Below are positions 45,226-53,668 of a stretch of 64,000 nucleotides of DNA, piece by piece. Made by a program: the position numbers and the translations under genes. This DNA comes from SAR202 cluster bacterium bin22. Its GTDB lineage: Bacteria > Chloroflexota > Dehalococcoidia > Lucifugimonadales > UBA3495. The stretch spans positions 78,906 through 142,905 of the forward strand of contig MPMM01000007.1 in assembly GCA_002238505.1 (NCBI GenBank), read 5' to 3'. Each line of letters opens with the position of its first letter. Position 1 is the first letter of the stretch. The notes under the pieces were generated by a model, which had not been told where the DNA came from, searched no databases, and saw nothing but the letters and a program-made list of their open reading frames with translations.

Positions 45226-46341
45226 CTACCCCACAATCTCTCGCACCGTCCGGTCCACAAGTTCCACCGGGACGTTGCGCCGCACCGATGCCTGGCCTAC
45301 CCCGTCCAGCATTACCCACCGGTTCGTGCCGCCGGCTACCTTCTTGTCCAGGGACATGGCCCGGCGGATGTCTTCCGCATCGACCCCGCGGGCGGTGGTG
45401 GGCAGGTTGAACCGCTGCAGCAGTTCGTACTGGCGGTCAACCAGGTCCTGGCCGTGGAAGCCAAGCTCGCAAGCCATTTTGGCGGCGCCCATCATGCCGA
45501 TGGACACACCCTCGCCGTGCATGAACCGGCCGTACTCGGTGGACGCCTCCAGCGCGTGGCCGATGGTGTGGCCGTAGTTCAGCAGGATGCGGATGTCCAG
45601 CGTCTCGCGCTCGTCCTGGCTCACCACCTCGGCCTTGATGGCCATGCTGCGCCGGATCACTTCGGTGGAAATCTCCGGTTCCACCTCCATCAGGGCCTCG
45701 GCGTGCTCCTCGAACACGTCCACCAGGTTGGCGTCCATGATAAAGCCGTGCTTGATGGCCTCGGCCCAGCCCTCGGAAAGTTCCCGCTTGCCCAGGGTGG
45801 ACAAAGCCTCCACGTCGGCCAGGACGGCTTTAGGCTGGTAGAAGGCCCCCACCAGGTTCTTGCCCTGGGGCAGGTTCACCGCCACCTTGCCGCCGATGGA
45901 GGCGTCCACCATGGCCGCCATGCTGGTGGGCACCTGCACGAAGGGGACGCCCCGCAGGAAGGTGGCCGCCACGTACCCGGCCAGGTCGCCGACCACGCCG
46001 CCGCCCACGGCCAGGATGGCGTGCCCCCGCTCGGCCCGCAGACCCACCAGCCATTCGTAAATGGCCTGGGCCAGGCTGTTGGTCTTGCTGGGTTCCCCGG
46101 GCGGGATGATGAAGCAGTGGGCGGCTATGCCCTTCTTCTGCAGCGCCCGCTGGGCCCGGCGGCCGTAGCGGTTCATCAGATTTTCGTCGGTGATGATGTA
46201 AACGGGGCTGCCGATGTTCAGTTCTTCCAGCCAGTCTCCCAGCCGGTCAATAATGCCCCAGCCAGCTACGACGGGGTAGCTGCCCCCCGAGTGGTAAACG
46301 GTGGCGGCCAGGTCGGGGTGATTGCTTAAGGTGTTGGTCAT
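45226..46341 (-). CDS. aroB: 3-dehydroquinate synthase
   Basis: 371 residues with the full AroB pattern: GGGVVGDLAGYVAATFLRGVPFVQVPTSMAAMVDASIGGKVAVN (NAD- and substrate-binding), EGWAEAIKHGFI (zinc Glu and Lys) and NYGHTIGHALE plus FMHGEGVSIGM (zinc His residues). It converts DAHP to 3-dehydroquinate, the second step of the shikimate pathway, in the cytoplasm. It follows the Fic gene, which in turn follows aroK, on the same strand. Confidence 0.98.
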   Translation of the reverse strand: MTNTLSNHPDLAATVYHSGGSYPVVAGWGIIDRLGDWLEELNIGSPVYIITDENLMNRYGRRAQRALQKKGIAAHCFIIPPGEPSKTNSLAQAIYEWLVGLRAERGHAILAVGGGVVGDLAGYVAATFLRGVPFVQVPTSMAAMVDASIGGKVAVNLPQGKNLVGAFYQPKAVLADVEALSTLGKRELSEGWAEAIKHGFIMDANLVDVFEEHAEALMEVEPEISTEVIRRSMAIKAEVVSQDERETLDIRILLNYGHTIGHALEASTEYGRFMHGEGVSIGMMGAAKMACELGFHGQDLVDRQYELLQRFNLPTTARGVDAEDIRRAMSLDKKVAGGTNRWVMLDGVGQASVRRNVPVELVDRTVREIVG

Positions 46342-46378
46342 GATGTTGCTTCCTTTCTGCTTTAGTTAGGCCGTCATA

Positions 46379-47899
46379 TTAGCTAAAGAATTCTCGCCAG
46401 TAGCTTAACGCTACTCCAAGGCGCTCCTCGACCCATCTTATAAGCCCAGGGACAACTAACTCTGTATTAGACTCCCAAGTGAAGGTGAATGGATTCACAG
46501 TGCAATCTTTGAAATAAGCACCTTCAGGTAGTCTTAATTCCCCGGAGTCGCTATCAGGGTAATGCTCGATTCGAGCAAAGGAAGTCGCTGCCATTATCCC
46601 GGAGAGTTCGCGCCCAACGTGATGCAGGGAAACTACGAACACTAGCCTAGGATGTCGCACCGCGTCGCTATCTCTCAAATCATTGTCCAGCGCCAATCGT
46701 ACAAAATAGCGGGATTCGTTCGGGTTAGCCCAATGCCTGGCATTCTTAGCGATGTCAGTCACTTCGCCCCAATACCAGTGTTCTCGATTTCCGGGCCCTC
46801 CGGTTATCAAGAAAGGCTGCACTGACATACCCGCCTGCATCAGGCGTGAACCAATATCTTCTGCCCTAGTCGACAAATGTGTGCTTACCTTTTCCTGGAG
46901 TTGCTGAGCGATATTGTTGACCGACCGAAGCTGACTGGCACGGTTCTGGTTCCGTCGTTCGAGCTGTTCAATTATGTGGTCAAGCACTTGGTCAACAACG
47001 CCAGACTGAGTGACCTTTCCCGGTTCTCCCAACGCCTGCAAGATTGTCCGCTTTTCCAACTGAACAATCAGGTCAATAAAGGGGTTAAGCGCACCGCCAT
47101 CAGCGAGTTCCAAGGTTTCTATGTACTTTTCCCTATCATCTCTAGAAATGACGATTGGCAGGTAACCTTCTTTAACCAAGTGCCAGGTTAATAATGCCCT
47201 TACGACTCTACCGTTACCGTCTTCAAACGGATGGATTTGGGTGAAAGCATGATGTAGCCAAGCACCTGTCAAGAGAGGGTGATAGGAAACCGGATCCTTT
47301 TGCATTTCGTTGTAGAAATATAAGAGATTCTGAATTTCACTGTCGACTTGTTCCGGAGGACAGTATTCGTGAAGGCTACCATCCTGCCGAGTGGGATTGT
47401 TAGGAAGTTTTTTGAATCCTCCTTTATCCAGCGTAGCCCCAAACCGATTCCCAAACTGATCAATCGCGGAATAGGTATCTTGGTGGTCAGTGAGAGTTTG
47501 GTGCAACTGTCGAATGAATGAAATAGTGAGGGGGTGTCCATCGCGAATGTATTGATATACAAAATCAATGGCCTCTTTTTGGTCCCTGAGAACTATAACC
47601 AAATCTTGAGGGTCTCTGTTTGTGTCGCCCCGCTCAATGAAATCTGCAGCTATTCCTCTTTCAATTAGTGTTTCCGTAACCCCACGGTCTAAGGTGTATA
47701 GACCCTCAATGATTCCAGTCTCAATAGCCCAACTTCTGCCCAATCGCTCTAGGAAAGCTAGGTGAGATTGCGAAGTTGCCCCATCGTGTTGGTCACGGAT
47801 ATTCTTCCATTGCAATTGGAGCGAAACTATTTCACTGAAATCGTACTGCTCACTAGCAGCGTCAATAGGCTGAATAGGTTGCCACTTGTGCGCAATCAT
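46379..47899 (-). CDS. Fic family protein (AMPylator-type) with self-inhibitory helix
   Basis: 506 residues from the ATG at 47899. The Fic core has H223-P-F-E-D-G-N-G-R231, complete for AMP transfer. T61-G-I-I-E65-G66 fits the (S/T)xxxE(G/N) inhibitory helix of class II Fic proteins, so activity should be self-restrained. The C-terminal 200 residues form a further domain of unknown role. The ATG overlaps the TGA of aroK as ATGA, and the aroK end supplies GGAG, so translation is coupled. The gene is A/T-richer than aroK and aroB and lies between them, probably as an insertion. Confidence 0.93.
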   Translation of the reverse strand: MIAHKWQPIQPIDAASEQYDFSEIVSLQLQWKNIRDQHDGATSQSHLAFLERLGRSWAIETGIIEGLYTLDRGVTETLIERGIAADFIERGDTNRDPQDLVIVLRDQKEAIDFVYQYIRDGHPLTISFIRQLHQTLTDHQDTYSAIDQFGNRFGATLDKGGFKKLPNNPTRQDGSLHEYCPPEQVDSEIQNLLYFYNEMQKDPVSYHPLLTGAWLHHAFTQIHPFEDGNGRVVRALLTWHLVKEGYLPIVISRDDREKYIETLELADGGALNPFIDLIVQLEKRTILQALGEPGKVTQSGVVDQVLDHIIEQLERRNQNRASQLRSVNNIAQQLQEKVSTHLSTRAEDIGSRLMQAGMSVQPFLITGGPGNREHWYWGEVTDIAKNARHWANPNESRYFVRLALDNDLRDSDAVRHPRLVFVVSLHHVGRELSGIMAATSFARIEHYPDSDSGELRLPEGAYFKDCTVNPFTFTWESNTELVVPGLIRWVEERLGVALSYWREFFS

Positions 47900-48453
47900 T
47901 CCCAAAATTCTCCAATCGTTATTGAACTCAATACCCGCCCCGCCACCTCCTCCGGCGTCAACTCGTCAGTATCAATACGATGGTGAGCCTGCCCGTAGGC
48001 CTCGGCGCGCTGGGCCAGCAACTCGCGTATCCGCCCCAGCGGGTCCGATCCGGCCAGCAGGGGGCGCACCGCCTGGCCTGAATCGTTGTCGGCTTTGAGC
48101 CGGTGGTAAATGGTCTCGGGCCTGGCCTGGAGGCAGAATACCGTGCCGCCGGTCAGCAGGGCCTGCCGGTTGTCCTGGGCAACGAAGGCGCCGCCGCCAG
48201 CCGAGATAATCTGGCCCACACCGCCGCACAACTCGGCGATTACCTCGCGCTCCAGGGACCGAAAAGCCTCCTCCCCTGCATCGGCAAAAATCTGCTCGAT
48301 GGACTTTCCGGCCCGCTCAACAACCACGGTATCCGCATCCACCAGCGGCATCCCGGTGCGCTCCGACAAAATGCGCCCAACCTGGCTCTTCCCCGAAGCC
48401 ATAAACCCCACCAGGATAATGTTGTTGCGTTGTGGCAAATCAACAAACGCCAA
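47896..48453 (-). CDS. aroK: shikimate kinase
   Basis: 185 residues. Walker A GFMASGKSQ, Asp34 and the PLVDAD segment, SAGGGAF for shikimate binding and the RPLLAG lid are present. It phosphorylates shikimate with ATP in the chorismate pathway. It is first in an aroK-fic-aroB series on the minus strand and overlaps fic by four bases. The DUF3644 gene follows aroB, so two toxin-type genes flank aroB. Confidence 0.97.
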   Translation of the reverse strand: MAFVDLPQRNNIILVGFMASGKSQVGRILSERTGMPLVDADTVVVERAGKSIEQIFADAGEEAFRSLEREVIAELCGGVGQIISAGGGAFVAQDNRQALLTGGTVFCLQARPETIYHRLKADNDSGQAVRPLLAGSDPLGRIRELLAQRAEAYGQAHHRIDTDELTPEEVAGRVLSSITIGEFWE

Positions 48454-48479
48454 CTCTTAATTCCTGACTCTTAATTGAC

Positions 48480-49304
48480 TCAGTCCGGCAGTTGGGTCAG
48501 GTGCATTCGGCTGCCCATGCTGGTGGCTGTGTCGAAGTAGAGCACCTGCTGCCCTACCGAGTTGGTGTTGGGAGTGTCGGCCACAAACTGGAAACCCCGG
48601 CCGCAGCAGTCGTCGATTCCCGACTGGATATCGTCCATCACGTAGCCCACGTGGTCCATGGCGTGGTTGCCGCCCAGCTGTGCCGGGTCGTGAGGCTCGA
48701 TTAACTCCACCTGTACCTGCCCGAAGTTGACGAAAGCGTTGCGGCTGCCCGTGCGCGAGGGTCCGCCGCCAATGTGCTCGCCATCGAACTTGTCCACGTA
48801 CCAGGCGATGGCCTCGTCCAGGTCGGGTACCAGGTAACCGGCGTGCACAATCTTGGCCACCTGCACGCCGCCGCCCACGCCGGTCGGTACCGCGTTCTCC
48901 GGCGCCGGAAGCTGGGTCAAGTGCATCAGGACGTTGTTGGTGGTCTCGGGATGGAAGTAGAGCAACTGCTGGCCCAACTGGTTAGTGCGGGGAGCGTCGG
49001 CGGCGAACCGGAACCCCCGCGCCTTGCACTCCTCGATGGCCTGGTGGATGTCGGGCACCACGTAGCCTACGTGGTGCATTACCAGGCCGTCCTTGGGCAG
49101 GTTGGCAGTATCTGCCGGCTGAATCAGTTCCACCTCTACCTGTCCAAAACGCAGGAAGGCGTTGATGCCGCCCCCGGGCACCTGGACGCTGGCAGCCACG
49201 TCGCCGCCTCCGGCGCTCAACGCGCCAAAGCCCTTGTTGTACCAGTCAATGGTGGCCTCCAGGTCGGCGCAGTAATAACCAATGTGCTGAATCTTGTCGA
49301 ACAT
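48480..49304 (-). CDS. tandem VOC protein
   Basis: 274 residues in two similar halves of about 135, each with an HxGYxxxDLxxxIxWY start (MFDKIQHIGYYCADLEATIDWY and KIVHAGYLVPDLDEAIAWY) and an HVGYVxxDIxxxI second metal-ligand segment. Each half ends in a MHLTQLP stretch. The pattern is closest to methylmalonyl-CoA epimerase and 4-HPPD-like VOC folds. Duplication makes one metal site per half likely. The reaction is unknown. AAGGA precedes the ATG. Confidence 0.85.
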   Translation of the reverse strand: MFDKIQHIGYYCADLEATIDWYNKGFGALSAGGGDVAASVQVPGGGINAFLRFGQVEVELIQPADTANLPKDGLVMHHVGYVVPDIHQAIEECKARGFRFAADAPRTNQLGQQLLYFHPETTNNVLMHLTQLPAPENAVPTGVGGGVQVAKIVHAGYLVPDLDEAIAWYVDKFDGEHIGGGPSRTGSRNAFVNFGQVQVELIEPHDPAQLGGNHAMDHVGYVMDDIQSGIDDCCGRGFQFVADTPNTNSVGQQVLYFDTATSMGSRMHLTQLPD

Positions 49305-49478
49305 GGCTCATTCCTTATTATAAATGTAAGTCCTCGATTCGCCCCATTATGCCATATTTCGTAGGGCCTGGTTCGTAGGGCATGGCAGGTACGACCTGGT
49401 CAGCAAGGGGACAGCACGAAGAGACGTGATTTTCCTTCAACATCACTCGACAGGCCCGGGATGAACGGAAGGAGCGTG

Positions 49479-49566
49479 ACATTGTCCAATTGGACATTGC
49501 CCACTTGATCGAAACCCATTGCCTCCCTTCTCCCGGTTTGACATTGTTCACCCTGCTACCTAGACT
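49479..49566 (+). promoter_or_regulatory. Promoter and possible operator of the MFS gene
   Basis: TTGACA (49538-49543) and TAGACT (49561-49566) are 17 bp apart, followed by the GTG start of the MFS gene. GACATTG-type repeats lie at about 49479, 49493 and 49540, and TGTCCAATTGGACA (49483-49496) is a perfect palindrome. This fits a regulated efflux gene; the regulator is not adjacent. Confidence 0.55.
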
Positions 49567-49601
49567 GGGAAAGTCGCCATCCGAACCCCCCTGGAGAATC
49601 C

Positions 49602-51143
49602 GTGGGAATCCTTTCCTTAATTCTTGATCGTCTGAACATCGTCAGCGCCTTCCGTGAACTGGGAGGATCTCGCCAAAGGGTTGTGACACTGTTGGCGCTG
49701 GCCGCTTCCCAACTGCTGGTCCAGCTGACCTTCCTCCCTGTTACCCTGGCCACACCCTCCGTCGCCCACTACTTCAGCGTGGACGTGGATGACGCCACCT
49801 GGACGGTCATCATCCGCCTCCTCATGCTGGGCAGCACCGTCTTCCTGACCTCCCGGCTGGGTGAAAAGTTCGGGCACGTGCGGATTTTCTTCCTGGGAAT
49901 CTGCGTTCTTACGGTCGCCAACTTGTTGGCCACCACGTCCCAGACCTTGTGGCAACTCATTCTCTGGTGCGGGCTTGGCGGCTTTGGCGGCGCCCTGATT
50001 ATTTCCAACTCCAATGCCATCATTGCCATGGTTTACGAACCCAACGAGCGGGGAAGGGCCTTCGCCGTACCCGTCACCGCCTCCCGATTCGGCACCCTCA
50101 TCGGGTTGTTGCTCTTCGGCCTGTTCCTGGAGTTCATAAGCTGGCGACTGGTTTACCTGTCGGCCCTGGTGGTGGGCCTGTTCGCCATCTGGTTCGCTTT
50201 CCCGGTATTGAAATACCAGAGCTTCCAGTGGGCCCAGACCGGTGGCGAGCGGGCCAGGGTAAAGATTGACTACCTGGCCGCCGCGGTGCTGGTGGCCGTG
50301 CTGGCTACGTTTATCCTGTCCGGTTCCCATTTGCACGACGGCGTTGAGTCCTTTACGACCCCCGATGCGCTGGGCTACCACATCCCCATGCACGTTCTCA
50401 GCCTGGCCCTGGCCGGACTGTTCATAGTGCTGCAGTTGCGCAGCATTGAACCCTTCCTTGACTTCCAGTACTTCAAGCGCAAGTACTTTTCCATGGCCCT
50501 GTTCAGCAACACCACCTGCCATATGTCCATGCTGGTCATCTTCACCCTGGTGCCAATCGTGGTGGAGGACGGCCTGGGGTACAGTCCCCTGGTGGTAACC
50601 CTGGTCCTGCTGCCCCACCAGACCTTTGGCCTGTGGGTTCCGGCCATCGCGGGCTACATCTACGACCGCTACAACCCCCGCTGGATGGGTCCCATGTCCC
50701 TGTTCCTGATTGCGGCTGGAGTGGGATTGCTGGGCCTGTTTGCCAACCAGGTCCCCATCTGGGGCGTCCCCTTGCTGTTGCTGCCGGCTTCCATAGGCAC
50801 GGCCCTGTTCATATCCCCTTACAACGCGGTGGTGATGAACACCCTGCCCGACAATCGCAGTTTTGCTTCCGGAATGCTGGAAACGACCCGCCAGATGGGC
50901 CATACCGTGGGCAGTACCATTGGCGCTACCATCCTGGGGCTAAGCCTGCCGGTGGCTGCCGAGTATCTGACCGCCGCCGAGGCCCGTCCTTACTACCAGC
51001 AGGGCTTCCAGATTGCGGCGTTGTCGGTAGTGTGGATAATCGTCGCTGGAGGCATCGTAGCCATCTTCCAGCGGGTGCCCGGCATGGGTCGCGGACCCGA
51101 ACCCCGGGGCGGCCTGTCCCCCCAGCCCGGCGGGGATGATTAA
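49602..51143 (+). CDS. MFS drug-efflux-type transporter, DHA2/EmrB-like
   Basis: 513 residues, GTG start with GGAG five bases upstream. I count about 14 hydrophobic segments, the number of DHA2-type exporters. The first cytoplasmic loop has SRLGEKFGHVRIFF, a version of the MFS motif A, and MLETTRQMGHTVGSTIG fits a late DHA2 helix. The protein is in the inner membrane and likely exports organic compounds by proton antiport. The substrate is unknown. The last 25 residues are Gly/Pro-rich. Confidence 0.9.
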   Translation: MGILSLILDRLNIVSAFRELGGSRQRVVTLLALAASQLLVQLTFLPVTLATPSVAHYFSVDVDDATWTVIIRLLMLGSTVFLTSRLGEKFGHVRIFFLGICVLTVANLLATTSQTLWQLILWCGLGGFGGALIISNSNAIIAMVYEPNERGRAFAVPVTASRFGTLIGLLLFGLFLEFISWRLVYLSALVVGLFAIWFAFPVLKYQSFQWAQTGGERARVKIDYLAAAVLVAVLATFILSGSHLHDGVESFTTPDALGYHIPMHVLSLALAGLFIVLQLRSIEPFLDFQYFKRKYFSMALFSNTTCHMSMLVIFTLVPIVVEDGLGYSPLVVTLVLLPHQTFGLWVPAIAGYIYDRYNPRWMGPMSLFLIAAGVGLLGLFANQVPIWGVPLLLLPASIGTALFISPYNAVVMNTLPDNRSFASGMLETTRQMGHTVGSTIGATILGLSLPVAAEYLTAAEARPYYQQGFQIAALSVVWIIVAGGIVAIFQRVPGMGRGPEPRGGLSPQPGGDD

Positions 51144-51247
51144 GTCTTCAACAGGTTGCCTGCCCGCATGCGGTATCCCTGCGCTTAACCTTTACAACGT
51201 CATTAATCCTCTGCCATTGATCAGCCTGTGGTATTTGGAGGTCTCTG

Positions 51248-52051
51248 ATGCCCACGGACTTTATCGACTTCACCCGCAAGGACACCCTGGGCGTAATTAC
51301 CCTCAACCGTCCCGAGGCGCGCAATGCCCTGACCCCGGAGATGGTGGCCGATTTGGGACAGATAATTGTAGATTGCGCCCGGCCGGAAATCCGTGCGGTG
51401 ATGCTGACAGGAACCGGCGGGGCCTTCTGCGCCGGAGCGGACGTCAAGGACTTTGTGGACAGCCTGGAGTCGGGAGGGCCGGAAGCCCTTTCTGCCCACG
51501 TGCAGGAACTGGCAGATTCACTGCATCGCAACGTGATTATGGGCATCCGCAACCTGCAGAAGCCCGTCATTGCCGCCGTTAACGGAGTGGCCGCCGGCGC
51601 CGGATTCAGCCTGGCCCTCTGCTGCGACATGAGGGTCGCCTCTGCCGACGCCCGGTTCATCATGGCCTATGCCGGTATCGGCTGCACGGCTGACGGAGGA
51701 TCCACCTATATGCTTCCCCGCCTGGTGGGCGCCAGCAAGGCAATGGAAATCTATATGGCCAGCCAGCCCATCGGCGCCGAGTACGCCAGGGAACTTGGGC
51801 TGGTCAACCAGGTATGCCCTGCCGAGGGCTTCGAGCGCCATTCCCTCGAAACGGCTACCCGTCTGGCCCAGGGTCCTACGGTGGCCTATGGGCGGGTCAA
51901 AAGCATGTTCGAGAACTCGTGGGGTGCGGGCCTGGAAGAGCAGCTTGCTGCCGAGACCGACGCCATCAGCAACATAGTCTTCACCAGCGACTTTCAGGAA
52001 GGGGTCAAGGCCTTCACCCAGAAGCGCATACCCTGGTTCCAGGGCCGGTAG
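51248..52051 (+). CDS. enoyl-CoA hydratase/isomerase family protein
   Basis: 267 residues of the crotonase fold. The oxyanion-hole segment GTGGAFCAGADVKDF and GVAAGAGFSLALCCDMRVAS are present; Glu in the second catalytic position of crotonase falls near IGCTADGG and is not clear, so hydratase activity is likely but not certain. Family III CoA-transferase and MaoC proteins elsewhere fit the acyl-CoA theme. GGAGG precedes the ATG. Confidence 0.92.
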   Translation: MPTDFIDFTRKDTLGVITLNRPEARNALTPEMVADLGQIIVDCARPEIRAVMLTGTGGAFCAGADVKDFVDSLESGGPEALSAHVQELADSLHRNVIMGIRNLQKPVIAAVNGVAAGAGFSLALCCDMRVASADARFIMAYAGIGCTADGGSTYMLPRLVGASKAMEIYMASQPIGAEYARELGLVNQVCPAEGFERHSLETATRLAQGPTVAYGRVKSMFENSWGAGLEEQLAAETDAISNIVFTSDFQEGVKAFTQKRIPWFQGR

Positions 52052-52106
52052 GAATTAAGCGATTTATGCGAGATTGGAATTGTACATACTTCGACATATG
52101 AACTGC

Positions 52107-52154
52107 TTGACTTGTTTCAAGAAAAATATATAATGTTACTAAATTGGTAACATT
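52107..52154 (+). promoter_or_regulatory. Promoter and operator of the RelE/XRE-ImmA operon
   Basis: TTGACT (52107-52112) and a perfect TATAAT (52129-52134) are 16 bp apart. An exact inverted repeat with 8-bp arms (AATGTTAC at 52132-52139, GTAACATT at 52147-52154) overlaps the -10 and start site. It is a good candidate binding site for the antitoxin's HTH domain. Confidence 0.75.
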
Positions 52155-52175
52155 TCTTGGTAAGGGCCGGGTTGT

Positions 52176-52520
52176 GTGGAGATCAATTTCAAGACTCGTA
52201 AATTGACTAAAGTATTTAATTCTAATCGAGAACTCACAAGAGAATATGGCCCTTCCATGGCGAAGATTATTCAGCTTCGCCTAGCTGTGTTAAGGAGCGC
52301 ACCCTCGTTAGATTATGTACCCCATCAACCCCCTGAGCGAAGGCACGAACTTACACATAACCGGAGCGGTCAATATTCAGTGGATCTGAAGCAACCCTAT
52401 AGGTTAGTTTTTGAGCCAAACCACGATCCCTTACCTTTTCGAGAGGACGGAGGAATGGACATTGATAGGATAACATCCATTACAATTCTCGAGATCATAG
52501 ACTACCATCCAAGACAGTAG
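52176..52520 (+). CDS. RelE/HigB-type toxin
   Basis: 114 residues, GTG start at 52176. MEINFKTRKLTKVFNSNRELTREYG and the C-terminal GQYSVDLKQPYRLVFEPN are typical of HigB/Kid-killer members of the RelE superfamily, which cut mRNA on the ribosome. The gene comes first and the antitoxin second, separated by 26 bp, the usual higBA order. The region is A/T-rich compared with enoyl-CoA hydratase before it. Confidence 0.88.
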   Translation: MEINFKTRKLTKVFNSNRELTREYGPSMAKIIQLRLAVLRSAPSLDYVPHQPPERRHELTHNRSGQYSVDLKQPYRLVFEPNHDPLPFREDGGMDIDRITSITILEIIDYHPRQ

Positions 52521-52546
52521 ATTATATTTGCGCAGGAGGTTCCAAG

Positions 52547-53647
52547 ATGTCTACGATTGCCAACCAATATCGGCCGGACTACGCCGTGCCGCCAGGTTGG
52601 CTTCTGGCGGAACGTCTGGAAATTTGGGATATGTCCCAAGCTGAGTTTGCGCGCCGCTGCGGTAGATCTCCTAAACTAATCAGCCAAATAATCGCAGGTG
52701 AAGCGCCGATAGAGCCAGCCACTGCTCTTCAATTTGAGAAGGTTTCTGGTCTTGATGCCACGGTATGGCTCGGTATCGAGTCTGCCTTCCAATTGCACAG
52801 AGTACGGGAAATGGAGAGGCAGCGAAATGCAGAGCGAGCCGAATGGGCCAAACAGTTTCCCATTGCTGAGTTAGTGAGACGTGGTTACATCAGGTCGTCT
52901 GAGTCATGGGAGGAGAAAGTATCTATCTTATTGGCTTTCTTTGGAGTAGCTTCGGTAGAGGCATGGCAACAGAAGCAAAGCTCAATTTCTGTAGCTTACC
53001 GTCATTCAACCGCTTTCTCCAGCAACGAGGCTGCTTTGGCGACATGGCTACGGTTGGGAGAAATTTCCGCCAAAGAGGTCGAGTGTTCAGACTACAACGA
53101 AAGCTCGTTCAGGTATGCCTTGAAAACCATAAGAGGGATGACTGCTGCGCAAACAAGGATAACTGTATCTGAAGCTACGTCTCTGTGCCAAGAGTCTGGG
53201 GTCGTGCTGGTGATCGTTAAGCCTATGCCCGGCACTGCCCTGAGTGGCATAGCTCGCTGGCTTACGCCTCGGAGGCCTTTGATTCAGCTAAGTGCTCGCC
53301 ATTTGTCAGACGACCAACTATGGTTTAGCTTCTTTCATGAAGCGGCACACATTTTGTTACATAGCAAGAAGGACATTTTCTTGCATGGGCAGAAGGATAA
53401 GATCACAATCTGTGACCAAGAAGCAGATCAGTGGGCATCGGATTTCTTAATTCCTAGAAGTGACTGGGAGGAGTTTCTAGGCACACCGAATTACAGCAAC
53501 AGTAACGTCACCACTTTTGCCGAGCGGCAAGGCATAGCTCCAGGCATAGTCGTAGGCAGGTTGCAGCACGAGAACGTGCTGCCCTGGAAAAGTCCCTTGA
53601 ATGGCCTTAAAAAGAAGCTACGTTGGAGTGGAGCGAAGCAAGAGTAG
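52547..53647 (+). CDS. XRE-HTH antitoxin fused to ImmA/IrrE metallopeptidase
   Basis: 366 residues. The N-terminal HTH (about 20-55, MSQAEFARRCGRSPKLISQIIAG) follows the HigA pattern. The C-terminal half holds the zinc peptidase motif H264-E-A-A-H268 with a later Glu in QEADQWASDFLIP, as in ImmA/IrrE (PF06114). In other systems such proteases cut a repressor on stress. Here repressor and protease are one polypeptide with a RelE-type toxin upstream. AGGAGG precedes the ATG. A self-cleavage or toxin-release role is inferred. Confidence 0.9.
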   Translation: MSTIANQYRPDYAVPPGWLLAERLEIWDMSQAEFARRCGRSPKLISQIIAGEAPIEPATALQFEKVSGLDATVWLGIESAFQLHRVREMERQRNAERAEWAKQFPIAELVRRGYIRSSESWEEKVSILLAFFGVASVEAWQQKQSSISVAYRHSTAFSSNEAALATWLRLGEISAKEVECSDYNESSFRYALKTIRGMTAAQTRITVSEATSLCQESGVVLVIVKPMPGTALSGIARWLTPRRPLIQLSARHLSDDQLWFSFFHEAAHILLHSKKDIFLHGQKDKITICDQEADQWASDFLIPRSDWEEFLGTPNYSNSNVTTFAERQGIAPGIVVGRLQHENVLPWKSPLNGLKKKLRWSGAKQE

Positions 53648-53668
53648 AATTAGTGCCAAATACAGCCT

